A stretch of DNA of 64,000 bases from Gallionellaceae bacterium (GTDB lineage: Bacteria; Pseudomonadota; Gammaproteobacteria; Burkholderiales; Gallionellaceae), in assembly GCA_019753125.1 (NCBI GenBank), contig JAIELH010000011.1:1-64000 (forward strand). Direction: 5' to 3'. Shown here one piece after another: positions 41,169 to 50,332 of this stretch (position 1 is its first letter; every line of letters begins with the position of its first letter). The position numbers and the translations under genes are program-made. The notes below the pieces were generated by a model, which saw only the letters and a list, made by a program, of their open reading frames with translations, did not search any database and was not told where the DNA came from.

Positions 41169-42221
41169 ATGACCGCTGAGCTCAAAATCGCTGACCGACT
41201 GATAAGCCGGAACCACGCTCCTTTCATCATCGCCGAAATGTCCGGCAACCATAACCATTCGCTCGAACGCGCGCTGGAAATCGTCGGGGCTGCCGCCAAG
41301 GCGGGTGTGCATGCGCTGAAGCTGCAAACCTACACGCCCGACACCATGACGATTAATCTGGACGAGCGGGAGTTTCATATCAGCGATCCCGGCAGCCCGT
41401 GGGCAGACACGTCGCTTTATAAGCTATACGGCGAGGCCTGCACCCCGTGGGAATGGCACAAACCGATTTTTGATCGGGCGCGCGAACTGGGCATGATCGC
41501 CTTCAGTACTCCGTTCGATGATACGGCTGTGGATTTTCTCGAAAGCTTGGATGTGCCTTGCTACAAGATCGCATCGTTTGAAAATACCGACATGCCGCTG
41601 ATCCGCCGCGTGGCAGCTACCGGCAAACCGCTGATTATTTCTACCGGCATGGCCACGGTGGCAGAGCTGGATGAAACTGTTTGTGCCGCCCGCGAGGCGG
41701 GTTGCAAGGATTTGATTCTGCTCAAGTGTACCAGCACTTATCCGGCTGCTGCGGCGAATGCCAATATTCTGACCATTCCGCACCTGCGCGAATTGTTCGG
41801 CTGCGAAGTCGGCCTGTCCGATCACACGATGGGCATCGGTGTATCGGTAGCCAGTGTGGCACTGGGTGCCGCCGTCATCGAAAAACACTTCACCCTGAAA
41901 CGCGCCGATGGCGGTGTGGACAGCAGTTTTTCCATGGAACCCGCCGAGATGGCGCAGCTGGTGGTGGAAACCGGACGCGCCTGGCAGGCGCTTGGGCAGG
42001 TGAGCTACGGCCTGACCGAGGCGGAGAAAAAATCACTTCAGTATCGGCGTTCGCTGTACGTAGTTCAGGATATTAAAGCGGGTGATGTGCTTTCGCGCGA
42101 GAATGTGCGAGCGATTCGCCCGGGGCTGGGATTGCCGGCCAAATATTTGGAGCAGGTTCTGGGCAAAGCGGTGAAGCAGGATGTGAAGCGCGGAACGGCG
42201 CTAAGCTTGAGCCTATTTTGA
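41169..42221 (+). CDS. pseI: Pseudaminic acid synthase PseI
   Basis: The protein has 350 residues. The NeuB-like barrel shows HAPFIIAEMSGNHNHSLERA, ALKLQTYTPDTM, ISTGMATVAELDE, GLSDHTMGIGVSVAS and VIEKHFTL; the C-terminal SAF domain ends the protein (YVVQDIKAGDVLSRENVRAI). Known role: condensation of the acetylated altrose with phosphoenolpyruvate to pseudaminic acid. Confidence 0.96.
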   Translation: MTAELKIADRLISRNHAPFIIAEMSGNHNHSLERALEIVGAAAKAGVHALKLQTYTPDTMTINLDEREFHISDPGSPWADTSLYKLYGEACTPWEWHKPIFDRARELGMIAFSTPFDDTAVDFLESLDVPCYKIASFENTDMPLIRRVAATGKPLIISTGMATVAELDETVCAAREAGCKDLILLKCTSTYPAAAANANILTIPHLRELFGCEVGLSDHTMGIGVSVASVALGAAVIEKHFTLKRADGGVDSSFSMEPAEMAQLVVETGRAWQALGQVSYGLTEAEKKSLQYRRSLYVVQDIKAGDVLSRENVRAIRPGLGLPAKYLEQVLGKAVKQDVKRGTALSLSLF

Positions 42222-42222
42222 C

Positions 42223-43203
42223 ATGGCACTATTGCGCGTCTTAATTGCCGGTTGCGGCAATATTGCAGGCACCTTTGATCTGCGCCGACCCGCAAACGAA
42301 CTTCCTTATACCCATGCCGGCGCATTTTCGCGCGATGGGCGATTCAGTTTGGCGGCATGTGTGGAGCCTGACAAAGAACGCCGCAAGGCATTTATGGACG
42401 CGTGGGGTATATCAACCGGGTTTTCATCGATTGATGCGGCGGCAGATTCCGGATTGCAGTTTGATGTCATCAGCATTTGCTCGCCAACAACATGTCACGC
42501 GCATGACCTCGGAATCGCTTTGCGCCTGAAGCCCAAGCTGATCTTCTGCGAGAAACCCGTTACCACATCGCTTGCAGAGGCCGAACGGCTCGTTGCGGAG
42601 TGCCGAAAAGCTGACATCCTGCTTGCGGTAAATTATACGCGGCGCTGGGACACTGATATTTCAAAACTCCAGGCCGATATGCAAGCGGGCAAATGGGGGC
42701 AATTGCGCTCGGTGGTTGGTTGCTATAACAAGGGGATATTGAACAATGGTTCCCACATGCTGGATCTTTTGCACTTGCTTGTGGGGCGCATGGAGATTAT
42801 CAAGGTTGGCCAGCCAATACTGGATTGCTTACCCAGCGATCCAACGATTCCGGCATGGATGGAAGGACATCAAGGAGTACCGGTATATCTTGCATGTGGC
42901 CACGCCGGGGATTATGCAATCTTTGAGCTTCAGCTGGTTTTTTCGCATGGTGTGATAACCATGGAGGATGGCGGTTTATTCTGGCGTGAACGCCGTGCCG
43001 TGGAAAGCGATACGTTCAAGGGCTATCGTACGCTTGATGCGGGTATTCGCCGGGCTGGGAAATATTCTTCAGCCATGTGCGGGGCTGTTGATAATATTTA
43101 TCGGTCAATTACACGGGGTGACACACTCGCCAGCACGGGTGAAACTGCGCTTGCTGCACAATGCGTCTGTGAACGGATAAAACAGCAAGCCTTGGCTTCA
43201 TAA
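42223..43203 (+). CDS. Gfo/Idh/MocA family sugar oxidoreductase
   Basis: The protein has 326 residues. The NAD-binding motif is LRVLIAGCGNIAGTF and the family EKP motif is ICEKPVTTSLAEAE. Known role: NAD(P)-linked oxidation or reduction of sugars, often of nucleotide or acyl sugars in surface-glycan clusters. Its substrate cannot be read from sequence. It starts one nucleotide after pseI stops. Confidence 0.85.
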   Translation: MALLRVLIAGCGNIAGTFDLRRPANELPYTHAGAFSRDGRFSLAACVEPDKERRKAFMDAWGISTGFSSIDAAADSGLQFDVISICSPTTCHAHDLGIALRLKPKLIFCEKPVTTSLAEAERLVAECRKADILLAVNYTRRWDTDISKLQADMQAGKWGQLRSVVGCYNKGILNNGSHMLDLLHLLVGRMEIIKVGQPILDCLPSDPTIPAWMEGHQGVPVYLACGHAGDYAIFELQLVFSHGVITMEDGGLFWRERRAVESDTFKGYRTLDAGIRRAGKYSSAMCGAVDNIYRSITRGDTLASTGETALAAQCVCERIKQQALAS

Positions 43204-43233
43204 TGTACCTCATTTTCTCCCCAAACAATCAAC

Positions 43234-44526
43234 ATGAACAATTCAGAAAACAGAGAAAAGCTTGCCTTATTCGGCGGCACAAAGACCATTCAAACCACCT
43301 TCAAGCGCTACAACCCGATTGGCATAGAAGAGGCGGAGGCAGCCAAACAGGTGATCGAGAGCGGTGTCTTATCCCGGTTTTTGGGCACTTGGCACGAGGA
43401 TTTTTATGGTGGCACGAAGGTTCGGGAATTTGAACATGCCTGTGCAGCTTACTTCGGTGTTAAACATGCCGTTACTGTTAATTCGGCAACATCCGGATTG
43501 ATCGCCTCAGTAGGCGCGATTGGCATAGAGCCGGGAGATGAGGTGATCGTCAGCCCGTGGACCATGTGCGCCAGCGCAACCGCCATCTTGCACTGGAATG
43601 CAATTCCGGTATTTGCCGACATCGAACCTGAAACCTTCAACCTCGACCCAAGGTCGATTGAGGCCAACATTACGCCCCATACTAAAGCGATCATGGCGGC
43701 AGATATCTTTGGGCACTCTGCCGACATGGATGCCTTGATGGCAATTGCGGACAGGCATGGCCTGAAGGTGATCTCTGATGCCGCACAGGCGCCGGGTGCA
43801 TTTTATAAAGATAAATACGCAGGAACACTGGCGCATGTCGGCAGCTATAGCCTCAACTACCACAAACATATCCACACGGGTGAGGGCGGCATTCTTGTTA
43901 CTGACGACGATCAGATTTGCGAACGCTTGCAGCTAATCCGGAATCACGCCGAGGCAGTTGTGGGTGGCAAGGGTGTAACCAACCTCGCTAATATGATCGG
44001 ATACAACTTCCGGTTGGGCGAGATTGAGTGTGCAATAGGCATTGAACAGCTAAAAAAACTTAAGGGGTTTGTTGCCAGCCGCCAGCATGCAGCCGAGCGG
44101 CTCAACGCCGGGCTGAATGGGCTGAAAGGATTGCGCACCCCGGTTGTCAAACAAAATTGCACGCACGCCTATTACGTCTATCCGATGGTGCTGGATGTAT
44201 CGCTGCTCGATCTTCCCCGCGCGCGCATCGTTGAAGCGCTGCAAGCCGAGGGTGTAACCGGCTTGAGTTCGAGCTATGTCAATTTGCACCTGCTGCCCAT
44301 GTACCAGCAAAAGATGGCTTACGGCTCCAAGGGCTTTCCGTGGACTTCGGACATCTGCCACCGCGACGTCAGCTACCGGCGCGGCATCTGCCCGGTGGCG
44401 GAAGAGCTCAATGACCGCAGCTATCTGGGCTTTGCCATGTGCATGCATGAGCTGAGCGACGAGAACGTGGATATGATAGCCAGCGCATTCCGCAAAGTAT
44501 GGGCGAATCTTGCCGCGCTTCGCTGA
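43234..44526 (+). CDS. DegT/DnrJ/EryC1/StrS-type sugar aminotransferase
   Basis: The protein has 430 residues. The PLP lysine is in GSYSLNYHKHIHTGEGG, and the family motifs SATSGLIASVGAIGIEPGDEV and ISDAAQAPGAFYK are present. Known role: transfer of an amino group to a keto-sugar. Being a second aminotransferase next to pseC, it probably serves a different sugar, possibly the product of the preceding oxidoreductase. Confidence 0.87.
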   Translation: MNNSENREKLALFGGTKTIQTTFKRYNPIGIEEAEAAKQVIESGVLSRFLGTWHEDFYGGTKVREFEHACAAYFGVKHAVTVNSATSGLIASVGAIGIEPGDEVIVSPWTMCASATAILHWNAIPVFADIEPETFNLDPRSIEANITPHTKAIMAADIFGHSADMDALMAIADRHGLKVISDAAQAPGAFYKDKYAGTLAHVGSYSLNYHKHIHTGEGGILVTDDDQICERLQLIRNHAEAVVGGKGVTNLANMIGYNFRLGEIECAIGIEQLKKLKGFVASRQHAAERLNAGLNGLKGLRTPVVKQNCTHAYYVYPMVLDVSLLDLPRARIVEALQAEGVTGLSSSYVNLHLLPMYQQKMAYGSKGFPWTSDICHRDVSYRRGICPVAEELNDRSYLGFAMCMHELSDENVDMIASAFRKVWANLAALR

Positions 44527-44564
44527 CCGCCCCACACAAACGACTCAACCGCCCCTACTGCATC

Positions 44565-45404
44565 ATGAAACCACTTGAATTAAATCAGCTGCCACGATAC
44601 AGCAAACGGGTTGCCGAACTGTTATGTGGTGAGTCGGGCAGAATGATAAAAAACGAAGAGCATATCCTCCGGGAGTTCGGACAGGAAAAATGGGGAGGGC
44701 TATTAACTAAATGGGAAAACGCCCCATGCGGAGTCAATGACGTACGCAATTGGGAATGCCCGCCTGATTTCTTGCATGCTTGCCTGGTCAAAAACCGGTT
44801 GATGCTCATGAGCACATCCGAATCATTCGATTACTATATCAACTTGATAGAACAAGCGCTGCTTGATGGCTGTTCAAGACATCTGGTCGAGATCGGTTGC
44901 GGTTATGGATCAGTGTTGTTCAATCTCATCGGAAGACGCAGGTTAACTTATGAGTCGGTGACAGGCCTGGAATACACCCAACAGGGCATCGAGCTGGCGC
45001 AGAACTTGGCAAAATGGCATGACTACGATGTGACGATAGGCAAAGGTGACTTTGGTGCGCGAAACATCTCGGACTTGGCGATCAAACCGGGAAGCGACTT
45101 TCTCACTTCCTACGCGCTTCATTACATGCGAGACTCGGCACTTGCGCTCAGGAATTTGATCCGGCTAAAACCTCGCCGTGTTCTGCATTTTGAACCCATC
45201 TTTCAACACTGCGATGAACAAACGGTATTGGGGATATTGCAGCAACGGTACATGAGAATTAACGATTACAACCTGAGCATTCGAAAAGAATTGGAGAAAC
45301 TCGCAAACAGTGGTGAAATCGAAATAATTAAAGAGATTCCCGTTATCTTCGGAGCCAACTGCCTGCTACCCGCATCACTTCTCGTTTGGAGTCCCACCAG
45401 TTGA
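44565..45404 (+). CDS. Class I SAM-dependent methyltransferase
   Basis: From ATG 44565 the protein has 279 residues. The SAM-binding motif is LVEIGCGYGSVLFNLI, followed by TGLEYTQQGIELAQN. The N-terminal 90 residues are unlike common methyltransferases. Codon use is AT-richer than the housekeeping genes. It probably modifies a surface sugar. Confidence 0.75.
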   Translation: MKPLELNQLPRYSKRVAELLCGESGRMIKNEEHILREFGQEKWGGLLTKWENAPCGVNDVRNWECPPDFLHACLVKNRLMLMSTSESFDYYINLIEQALLDGCSRHLVEIGCGYGSVLFNLIGRRRLTYESVTGLEYTQQGIELAQNLAKWHDYDVTIGKGDFGARNISDLAIKPGSDFLTSYALHYMRDSALALRNLIRLKPRRVLHFEPIFQHCDEQTVLGILQQRYMRINDYNLSIRKELEKLANSGEIEIIKEIPVIFGANCLLPASLLVWSPTS

Positions 45405-45414
45405 CGGGCAGCAC

Positions 45415-46323
45415 ATGAACAATCCGGCTCTAATTGCGGTCATCGCCCACGATGCGGGCGGTGCGGAAGTGCTCAGCAGCCATGTGCGCAGGCAAGGGCT
45501 GCATTGCCTTTATGCCCTGCAAGGCCCGGCGCGCAAAATATTCGAGCGCAAGCTCGGCAACATCGAAAGGCTGCCCCTGGACGACGCCATCCGCCGCGCG
45601 GACTGGGTGCTGTGCGGCACTTCCTGGCAATCCGGAATGGAACTCGACGCGATCAAACTGGCGCGCTCACTCAGCAAACGCTCAGTCGCCTTCCTCGATC
45701 ACTGGGTCAACTACCGGGAACGCTTCGAGCGTCAAGGCGAACTCAACCTGCCCGACGAAATCTGGGTCGGCGACCCTATCGCCGCCGAACTGGCCGGGAA
45801 TATCTTCGACCAGACGCCCATTCGTCTGGTCGAAAACCCCTATTTCATGGATATCCGTGCAGAAATGCTTGCCATCCCCCTGGTGCGCTCGGGCGACACC
45901 AAGCAGCTTGCCGTACTATACGTGTGCGAACCGGTACGTGAACATGCGCTGCGACAACATGGCAACGAGCGTTATTGGGGCTACACGGAAGAAGATGCAC
46001 TGCGCTATTTTCTCGCCAACGTGGCGGTGCTCGGCAAACCTGTCGAACGCATCCTGGTCCGCCCTCACCCTTCTGAAACCGCCAACAAATATAGCTGGGT
46101 AAGAAACGAATTTGATCTCCCCATCGCCTTTGGAGGTACGCGCAGCCTGCTCGAAGAGATCGCCGATAGCGATGTAGTGGTTGGCTGCGCCTCCATGGCC
46201 ATGGTTGTCGGCCTGCTCGCCGGAAAGCAGGTAATCAGCAGCATCCCGCCGGGGGGACCCCAATGCGCCCTGCCACAGCCCGAAATCAAGCTAATGCAAC
46301 AATTATTGGGCCACCCGGCCTGA
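45415..46323 (+). CDS. Glycosyltransferase-like (GT-B fold) protein of the pse island
   Basis: The protein has 302 residues. The C-terminal half has RILVRPHPSETANKYSW and DVVVGCASMAMVVGLLAGKQ, resembling the nucleotide-binding half of GT-B enzymes such as capsule or sialic-acid transferases. The N-terminal half (AVIAHDAGGAEVLSSHVRR) reads like the other Rossmann domain. A role in transfer of a CMP-linked nonulosonate is possible. No confident family assignment. Confidence 0.6.
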   Translation: MNNPALIAVIAHDAGGAEVLSSHVRRQGLHCLYALQGPARKIFERKLGNIERLPLDDAIRRADWVLCGTSWQSGMELDAIKLARSLSKRSVAFLDHWVNYRERFERQGELNLPDEIWVGDPIAAELAGNIFDQTPIRLVENPYFMDIRAEMLAIPLVRSGDTKQLAVLYVCEPVREHALRQHGNERYWGYTEEDALRYFLANVAVLGKPVERILVRPHPSETANKYSWVRNEFDLPIAFGGTRSLLEEIADSDVVVGCASMAMVVGLLAGKQVISSIPPGGPQCALPQPEIKLMQQLLGHPA

Positions 46324-46545
46324 CTGCAAGCTTAAGATTCGCGGATGCGCCACCTCTCTCCAGTTTTGCAAAAAATGAATCACATTTTGCCAAACACGTG
46401 GTTAATTAGGTACACTGTTTCCACTCGGGTCAGATTTGGCGAGAGCGGCCTCTTCTCTTGACTTCACCAAACCGCCCAAAATCCAATGGGCTTCCGGGTT
46501 ATCATAATCGGCTGCGGAGAAAGAAAACCATATAAGGGGAATGCC

Positions 46546-47004
46546 ATGATAAGACTGGTAACGGTATTGTTTGGAATGGTGCTGGCAAATGCTGCCTTTG
46601 CAGTGGTTCCCGCAAAAACAGAATTACCCATCACGGCTGCGGGAATGCAGAAATTTACCCCCGGGGAAGACAGGCCGGTTGTGTTTCGTATCGACGTATC
46701 CAAAACCAAAGCGCTTACGGGAGATGCCTCGCACCGGCTGGCCGGCTGTACGCTGGAAGGTATAGCTCACCTGGAAGCCAAGCCTCAGCGCATTACGATC
46801 GGGAACGCCAAGATTAAATGCCCGCCAGCAGAAACAAAAACAGCGAAAAGGCCACATGAGAGCCATATTGAAGGCCAAATTCTCGGCGTCGACCACAGAA
46901 CCGGTCTACGGGTCACCTGCAAATACCAACCGCTTTGCAGCCTTGCCACGCTCGGCGACGGCGACACGGGATTTTTCCTGACCTCCAAACCTTTGGGGAA
47001 CTAA
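46546..47004 (+). CDS. Secreted protein of unknown function
   Basis: From ATG 46546 (AAGGGGA 5 nt upstream) the protein has 152 residues with a signal peptide (RLVTVLFGMVLANAAFA). The rest is probably beta-rich and contains cysteines in AGCTLEG, IKCPP, VTCKYQPLCS that could form disulfides in the periplasm. I do not recognise the family. It ends 4 nt before the IS5-type element. Confidence 0.7.
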   Translation: MIRLVTVLFGMVLANAAFAVVPAKTELPITAAGMQKFTPGEDRPVVFRIDVSKTKALTGDASHRLAGCTLEGIAHLEAKPQRITIGNAKIKCPPAETKTAKRPHESHIEGQILGVDHRTGLRVTCKYQPLCSLATLGDGDTGFFLTSKPLGN

Positions 47005-47008
47005 CTAG

Positions 47009-47824
47009 AGTCTGTTGACATTTGAATGTATAGTAGCGCCATCTCATTATGTGGATGACGCCATGGCAAGGAAACTGTTGCGTGATGACCAATACAAACG
47101 AATTGCAGGCATGCTGCCCGCACAGCCGGGCGATTCTGGGCGCAAGTCAGACAACCGGCTATTTCTGGAAGCTATCCTGTGGATTGCCAGAAGCGGCGCG
47201 CCATGGCGCGACCTGCCGCCGGAATTCGGCGAATGGAACACCGTGTACCAGCGGTTCGGACGATGGTCGAAGAAAGGCGTCTGGCATAAGGTATTTGCCG
47301 AACTTGCCAAAGATGCCGATTTCGAGGAAACCTTCATTGACAGCACCATCATCAAAGCTCACCAGCATGCTGCCGGTGCCCCAAAAAAAACGGCAAACAA
47401 GCGCTTGGCCGCTCGCGCGGCGGACTGACCACCAAGATACATGCGTTGGTCGAGGGATTGGGATTGATGGCGCGGTGGAGATTGACCGCAGGGCAGATGC
47501 ACGACTGCCAGCAAGCCGCCCCTTTGCTCGAAGGATTGAATCCGGGAGCGGTAGTTGCGGACAAAGCCTACGATGCCGACGCTTTGATTGCGCACATTCA
47601 GGAGGTCGGCGCTACCGCCGTCATTCCGCCACGCACGAATCGGCTCGAACAGCGCTCTTTCGACAAGCATCAATACAAACATCGCAACCTCATAGAACGC
47701 TTTTTTCTTCGCATCAAACATTTTCGACGTATCGCAACCCGCTACGACAAGCTCGCCGAGCGGTTTTCGTCGTTCATCGCCATCGTTGCTGCCTTCTTGT
47801 GGTTGGGCTGAATGTCAACAGACT
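47009..47824 (+). mobile_element. IS5-type insertion sequence (IS427-like), intact
   Basis: The element is 816 bp. Perfect terminal inverted repeats (AGTCTGTTGACATT at 47009-47022 and its complement at 47811-47824) are flanked by CTAG on both sides (47005-47008 and 47825-47828), a 4-bp target duplication. It carries one transposase in two overlapping frames. Confidence 0.93.
47063..47811 (+). CDS. IS5-type DDE transposase made by -1 frameshifting
   Basis: The first frame (47063-47428) carries the N-terminal DUF4096-like part and FIDSTIIKAHQHAAG with the first catalytic Asp. A run of eight A at 47383-47390 allows a -1 shift into the second frame, which reads GRSRGGLTTKIHALV, VVADKAYDADALI (second Asp) and RNLIERFFLRIKHFRRIATRYDK (Glu) to the stop at 47811. 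Two-frame transposases with this arrangement are typical of the IS427 group. Frames and motifs are intact, so the element may be active. Confidence 0.88.
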
Positions 47825-47878
47825 CTAGATCAACTCGGCGGAGGAGGAGGTTTAAGCGAGAAAGAAATTAAGGATAAT

Positions 47879-48439
47879 ATGAAAATCGACTTTCCCAGAG
47901 CCAGCGCTTTTGATGGGAAGATTAAAAAATATAGTTGTGAAGCCAAGCTGACTGTTGGAGGTATGTACGAACTTCCCATCGCTTATGAGTCCCAACTTGA
48001 CGATAAAAACCAACACATAGTTTCGGTTGGTGGCATTAGGCGTGCTGATTTGTTTGCTCTACAAGCAGGAATGATTGAAGGTATTAGAAAAAGTAGAGCA
48101 GAAAAAAGTAACGTCACCAAACCAGCCGAAGCTCCACCTATACCAAAGTTATCTGAACAACGCATTCCATCCGCAGCTCCGACTGGGGCATCAATCGAGA
48201 TCGACATCAAGAATGAAATCGACCTTAAGGACGGTACTTATCTCGCTAAGGAGCACGGTGGTCAAGGCCGTTATGCGTTTATTACGCACAGTCATGGCAG
48301 TTTCGAAGGTGGTGACATCGCGGAAGCTGTTTGTACTGATGGATTTTTAGCCACAAATCTGCCCGACAAATTTGGCCGAATTAAGGAAGTTCTGAAGCCG
48401 ACCGATTTTGTTTTAACCAAATGCGATGAGGCAAGGTAA
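47879..48439 (+). CDS. Protein of unknown function, probably 5'-truncated by the IS element
   Basis: From ATG 47879 (AAGGA 5 nt upstream) there are 186 residues. The frame is open back to the IS boundary and the residues before the ATG (GGGGGLSEKEIKDN) read like protein, so the real N-terminus may have been cut off. The part KYSCEAKLTVGGMYELPIAY looks like a short secreted domain; residues about 65-105 are proline-rich and the C-terminal half (LKDGTYLAKEHGGQG) is unrecognised. No signal peptide is left. Function unknown. Confidence 0.55.
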   Translation: MKIDFPRASAFDGKIKKYSCEAKLTVGGMYELPIAYESQLDDKNQHIVSVGGIRRADLFALQAGMIEGIRKSRAEKSNVTKPAEAPPIPKLSEQRIPSAAPTGASIEIDIKNEIDLKDGTYLAKEHGGQGRYAFITHSHGSFEGGDIAEAVCTDGFLATNLPDKFGRIKEVLKPTDFVLTKCDEAR

Positions 48440-48603
48440 TTTATAGCTTCTTGCATTGAGCCTCCAAAGAAAGTCAAAGGTACCGGAGTTGAATTGTTTT
48501 GACAGCAAAACCAAGGGGGAAGTATGCCGTGCAGGCCGATCACTTCCACGTTGAAGTTGTAGAAAAACTCAAAATGAAAATTAATGATGAGGGGAAAATA
48601 AAT

Positions 48604-49170
48604 ATGGAAATCACAGCCAATACCGCAACAACTGGAGCCGAATGGCATTACGAGTTGAATGGGGACAGATTGGGGCCAGTAAGCCATTCAGAAATACTCT
48701 CACTTATTTCGAGCAGCAAATTAACTCGTGGTTCATATGTCTGGCAAAAGGGAATGCCAGATTGGATAACCTTGGATTCCACCGTATTTTCATCGCAGTT
48801 TTTTGATTCACCCCCTCCGTTGACAGGCGAGGCAATTGATAACACGCTTATCTGGGTTCTAGCGTTTGCGCCAATAATTGGCCTGTTTCTTGAGTACGTT
48901 GTTGCAGGGGCACAATATGGTGGAAACGAATATCTTGTAGCACTCGCCGTAAAGAGTAATAAATACTGGTTTATCACACTAGCTCTCAATATCGGCCTAG
49001 CCTTTTTCGATGAAAAACGACTAAAGAAGGCTGGTCACAACACAGACAAATTCAAAGGTTGGGTCTGGCTTGTGCCTGTTTATCTGTACCAACGAGCAAA
49101 AGCTACAAAACAAAATCTGGCGTACTTCATTGTTTGGATGGTTTGCCTTGTTTTGACACTTCTGAATTGA
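48604..49170 (+). CDS. GYF_2 (DUF4339) domain membrane protein
   Basis: From ATG 48604 (GAGGGG 9 nt upstream) the protein has 188 residues. The N-terminus is a GYF_2 domain: WHYELNGDRLGPVSHSEILS then YVWQKGMPDW. Three or four membrane segments follow (LIWVLAFAPIIGLFLEYVVA, YWFITLALNIGLAFF, VWLVPVYLYQRA, LAYFIVWMVCLVLTLL). AT-rich and orphan-like. Function unknown; GYF_2 proteins are often membrane-linked and of unknown role. Confidence 0.75.
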   Translation: MEITANTATTGAEWHYELNGDRLGPVSHSEILSLISSSKLTRGSYVWQKGMPDWITLDSTVFSSQFFDSPPPLTGEAIDNTLIWVLAFAPIIGLFLEYVVAGAQYGGNEYLVALAVKSNKYWFITLALNIGLAFFDEKRLKKAGHNTDKFKGWVWLVPVYLYQRAKATKQNLAYFIVWMVCLVLTLLN

Positions 49171-49219
49171 TACACGGGTTCAAATTTGAAGTACAACTGA
49201 TTTGTAATAGGGGAAATAA

Positions 49220-49627
49220 ATGCGAACTAGATTATTGATATTGATGTTGTGCCTCAGTGGTTCTCTACTTGGCTGTTCCAGCAAACCAAGCGCCAGCGAT
49301 ATAGCGGCGGGAGTAAATGAGTTTTGGAGTGGATGTGCAAAAATATCCGATGTAATCAAAACAAATGGTGTTGAAAATGGCAATGCATACCGAGTGTCTT
49401 TTACTTACAAGATGGAGCTTCTTGAAGATGGAGGTGGGGCATTGGGGGTGCCACCACATTGTTCGATAGTTGGAGGAGAAGGAAGTCAAACTGCTTCTTT
49501 ATTAAAAATTGTTTTTTCCAGCATTGCTGGCGGTAACGGTAGCGGCTCTTTAAAAAAAGGAAATGTTTATACCGTTACCAATGAAGCAAATATGGTCAAA
49601 TCCGAAAAAGGCTGGGTCTTTCAGTAG
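49220..49627 (+). CDS. Small lipoprotein of unknown function
   Basis: The protein has 135 residues with a lipobox (LLILMLCLSGSLLGCSSK), so it is probably lipid-anchored. The rest is not recognised; it has a glycine-rich stretch (AGGNGSGSLKKGN) near the C-terminus. It lies between the GYF_2 and DUF1643-like genes. Confidence 0.7.
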   Translation: MRTRLLILMLCLSGSLLGCSSKPSASDIAAGVNEFWSGCAKISDVIKTNGVENGNAYRVSFTYKMELLEDGGGALGVPPHCSIVGGEGSQTASLLKIVFSSIAGGNGSGSLKKGNVYTVTNEANMVKSEKGWVFQ

Positions 49628-49647
49628 AGAATTTCAACGGGGTAATC

Positions 49648-50229
49648 ATGGCTTACTACGCACGTTTTGAATCACTTGCGGGTCACGTATTTCGATTTGA
49701 TACCCGCATTTATCTCGGGAAACATAATGCTGATGAATACGGAGAATGCGTTGGCGCAATTGTTGGCAAAAACCCGGGATCGGCAAAACCCACACAACTT
49801 GGCGTGCTGGCGCCTTTGAACCTGGACGGCGACAAGATGCTTCCTAGCGTGCGAAATCGCTTTGCCTCCGCCTACCAGCAAGCCGGGAAAGCCATGCCGA
49901 ACAATGCGTTTATTCAGGTATGGAACCTTTTTTATCTCTGCAACCCCGATTCTGGAGCGGCTTGTTCGGCAATGAGCGGCTTTGCCAACCCGCCGCTGTG
50001 CCCCTCCGAGAACAAAAAACCGAAGATTATATGGTTTGCGTGGGGTGGCAACGATGGCTATTTGAATGGATTCAAACAGCGGTTTCTTGACCTGCAAGAA
50101 AATGGCTTCTATTACAACCACCAGTCCAGAATGGTAGTTTCACGCACACCCTCTGTCACAGATTTCGCCAAGCATCCACAAGGGATGCCTGCAATGCCAA
50201 TCGTAAATCATTTGGCTGGTTTGCTGTGA
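49648..50229 (+). CDS. DUF1643-like protein
   Basis: The protein has 193 residues. The N-terminal pattern (CVGAIVGKNPGSAKP) and VWNLFYLCNPDSGAAC, then IIWFAWGGNDG, resemble DUF1643 proteins, whose typical motif is a Met-x-NPS tract. Function unknown. It is AT-richer than the flanking housekeeping genes. Confidence 0.5.
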   Translation: MAYYARFESLAGHVFRFDTRIYLGKHNADEYGECVGAIVGKNPGSAKPTQLGVLAPLNLDGDKMLPSVRNRFASAYQQAGKAMPNNAFIQVWNLFYLCNPDSGAACSAMSGFANPPLCPSENKKPKIIWFAWGGNDGYLNGFKQRFLDLQENGFYYNHQSRMVVSRTPSVTDFAKHPQGMPAMPIVNHLAGLL

Positions 50230-50298
50230 CCGATTGCGTTAAAGGAACCAGACTCAACGGGAGCTATTCCTACATCCTCCAAACCAACTCGCGCAAGA

Positions 50299-50332
50299 CG
50301 TAGGGCGTCAATAAGTGAAGCACATTGCGCCG
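50299..50332 (+). repeat. Direct repeat copy A, covering the start of the channel gene
   Basis: A 34-nt repeat beginning CGTAGGGCGTCAATAAG and ending CATTGCGCCG recurs at 51322-51355 with two differences. Copy A contains the GTG used as the start of the channel gene. Confidence 0.85.
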
